Part shown: positions 62,548 to 64,000 of the stretch, piece after piece
How the letters are laid out: each line of letters starts with the position of its first letter
Numbering within the stretch: the first letter of the stretch is position 1
Source: Erodium maritimum
Lineage: Eukaryota > Streptophyta > Magnoliopsida > Geraniales > Geraniaceae
Assembly: GCA_963921825.1 (NCBI GenBank)
Contig: OY997596.1
Coordinates: 62,260,754 to 62,324,753, forward strand
Reading direction: 5' to 3'
DNA length: 64,000 nucleotides
The notes under the pieces: generated by a model
What the model saw: the letters and a program-made list of their open reading frames with translations, nothing else
Database searches by the model: none
Told to the model about the DNA's origin: nothing
Translations under genes and position numbers: made by a program

Positions 62548-63005
62548 GGGTTAATTCCACCTCAGTACCCTAAATCTTCCATATTTCATTTAGAGTACCC
62601 TAAATCTTTTTTGTGTCATCTCAGTACCCTAAATCTTTCATATTTCATTTAGACTACCCTAAATCTTTTTTGTGTCACCTCAGTACCCTAAACTGTTATT
62701 AATTCCATTTTACTACCCTAAACTTTCATTAATTTCATTTTAGTACTCACCGTTAACTTTACCATAATTTTGGTTGTTGGTGAGGGATAGTATGGTCATT
62801 TTACCTGTTTTGGATTGAAAATCATATGCACAATTAACGGTGGGTACTAAAATGGAATTAATGAAAGTTTAGGGTACCGAGTTGACACAAAAAAGATTTA
62901 GGGTACTCTAAATGAATTAATGAAAGTTTAGGGTACTGAGGTGACACAAAAAAGATTCAGGGTACTCTAAATGAAAAATTTAGGATACCGAAGTGGAATT
63001 ATCCC
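62548..63005. mobile_element. MULE-type MITE with perfect 9-bp TSD
   Basis: tttatctta lies at 62539-62547 and 63006-63014. Ends gggttaattccacctcagtaccctaaat and, at the right, atttaggataccgaagtggaattatccc are inverted repeats of about 28 bp. The arms contain short tandem repeats of 'gtaccctaaatctttt' and 'tttgtgtcacctca'. 458 bp, no ORF. It landed 7 bp beyond the LINE's right target duplication. Confidence 0.8.
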
Positions 63006-63014
63006 TTTATCTTA

Positions 63015-64000
63015 TTTGTTATTCGAACAAAAAGTGTATGACGTGAAAGTCTCATAACGAAGTAAAAATACATCTTTTATTATTAACCTTCTCGAAATAA
63101 GGAATGTGAGTGCATAAACAACCAGATTGAAAACCACAGTGTCTACATCTAGTGGCAATAGTTTACCCATCCCAAAGTTACTGGTTTGTTCGTAAAGAAA
63201 TAAATGCATTACCGAGGTTGTGGATATCGGATCGAGAATCACAAACCAAACAAAACAAGATTCAAAATAAAGCGACCGACGCAGACAAGCCCCTAAAGCT
63301 CAACATGAACGGAAAAGATAAAACGCTAAAAGATATCATATAGCATAAATGGGGATAGAATCCCCACTATTATGGAAATGGTTGAGAACGTTGCCCAGTT
63401 ATCGAAAGGCTTCGATGTTTCTTTCTTGGTAAGAGACACTCGTAAATCTGACGAAACCGACCATTAACTGAGTGATCCACTTGTTGGGACGAGGGTCAAT
63501 AAGTGAAGAGTTTCAACCAAAAACAATAACCAAAGGCACAACATGGACGTCAAATGAACCACGCGCAATAATCAAGAGATAAACGAAAGAAACCAACGCC
63601 TGATCATTATCAACGACCAGACAAAATCCAAATCCGTATCGTCTTGACCCATATCACCGTCCAATCATCATTACCCCCGAAGAAACCTTATTCATAATCA
63701 CGTGCTGCACCGAACCATGATTTTGTGGTATCTCCATAGCATATATGGAGAGCTAAACCACTTCCATCCTTATCATATGGAGGGGTGGGACTTAGCAAGT
63801 CAACTTTGGTTGACTTTATTGAGATTAGAACCTCATATTGTGGATGGTGGGTCTATTTTCCATGTGGCTCATATCCAATAATATTCTTCAAATGTCAAAC
63901 AAATTAATTCTGTTTAGTTGACCACTAGTTTGAGATTATCTATCCTTAGGTCCATGGGTGGATTTGTTAAGGACCTAAGGGGACAAGTGCCCTCCCATTT
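63015..64000 (-). other. Probable LINE-derived relic and end of window
   Basis: On the minus strand 63015-63700 is T/G-rich, UTR-like sequence (ends gttcgaataacaaataagataaa) similar in texture to the LINE fragments above. No reverse transcriptase motif. From 63700 to 64000 nothing recognisable. Confidence 0.35.

Overview
The window is nuclear DNA of a flowering plant, almost certainly a eudicot. The genes are split by GT-AG introns, the spacers are AT-rich, and every recognisable protein is a plant-type orthologue (AS2, a PSI1/DUF668 protein, a nepenthesin-type protease, plant RAD21.3/SYN4, LSM6, proteasome subunit alpha-7). I could not place it below that level. No tRNA, rRNA, CRISPR array or intact LTR element was recognised.

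Layout. 0-5.1 kb: 3' part of a RAD21/SYN4-like cohesin kleisin (+). 6.7-8.6 kb: LSM6 (+), with a 5'UTR intron and a tRNA-derived SINE in its first coding intron. 9.35-11.32 kb: non-coding retroposon with a 12-bp target-site duplication, carrying a 24-bp minisatellite. 11.8-14.3 kb: NADP-dependent alkenal/double-bond reductase (-), with one GC-AG intron. 15.3-17.1 kb: intronless, tail-anchored coiled-coil protein resembling PMD2 (-). 18.0-20.3 and 22.2-24.5 kb: two tandem proteasome alpha-7 (PAD1) genes (+) with the same predicted protein. 25.8-29.7 kb: wrecked COG1 gene (+). 30-38.8 kb: gene-poor, with two short LINE 3' fragments bounded by target-site duplications. 38.8-40.2 kb: AS2 (-), with a 5'UTR intron containing a 135-bp tandem repeat. 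44.2-49.2 kb: PSI1-like gene (+). 52.3-53.3 kb: nested tandem repeat carrying ACGT/G-box cores. 53.7-56.6 kb: nepenthesin-type aspartic protease (+). 57.98-62.5 kb: near-complete L1-type LINE with a 15-16 bp target-site duplication, followed at once by a MITE with a perfect 9-bp duplication. 63-64 kb: probable LINE relics.

The host genes are mostly housekeeping (cohesion, mRNA decay and splicing, proteasome, Golgi tethering) or developmental and signalling (AS2, PSI1). They do not form one pathway. The neighbourhood of SYN4, alkenal reductase and COG1 recalls Arabidopsis chromosome 5 (from memory), which suggests old microsynteny. The remainder of the structure is small-transposon activity: a family of short foldback elements starting GGGATAATTGCAAAA recurs in introns and spacers, and several retroposons end in a TGATAAA-type tail. 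I found no clearly new biological system. The points most worth following are the tandem alpha-7 pair with unchanged protein, the decayed COG1, the G-box repeat array, the repeat inside the AS2 leader intron, and the shared 3' tails of the retroposons.
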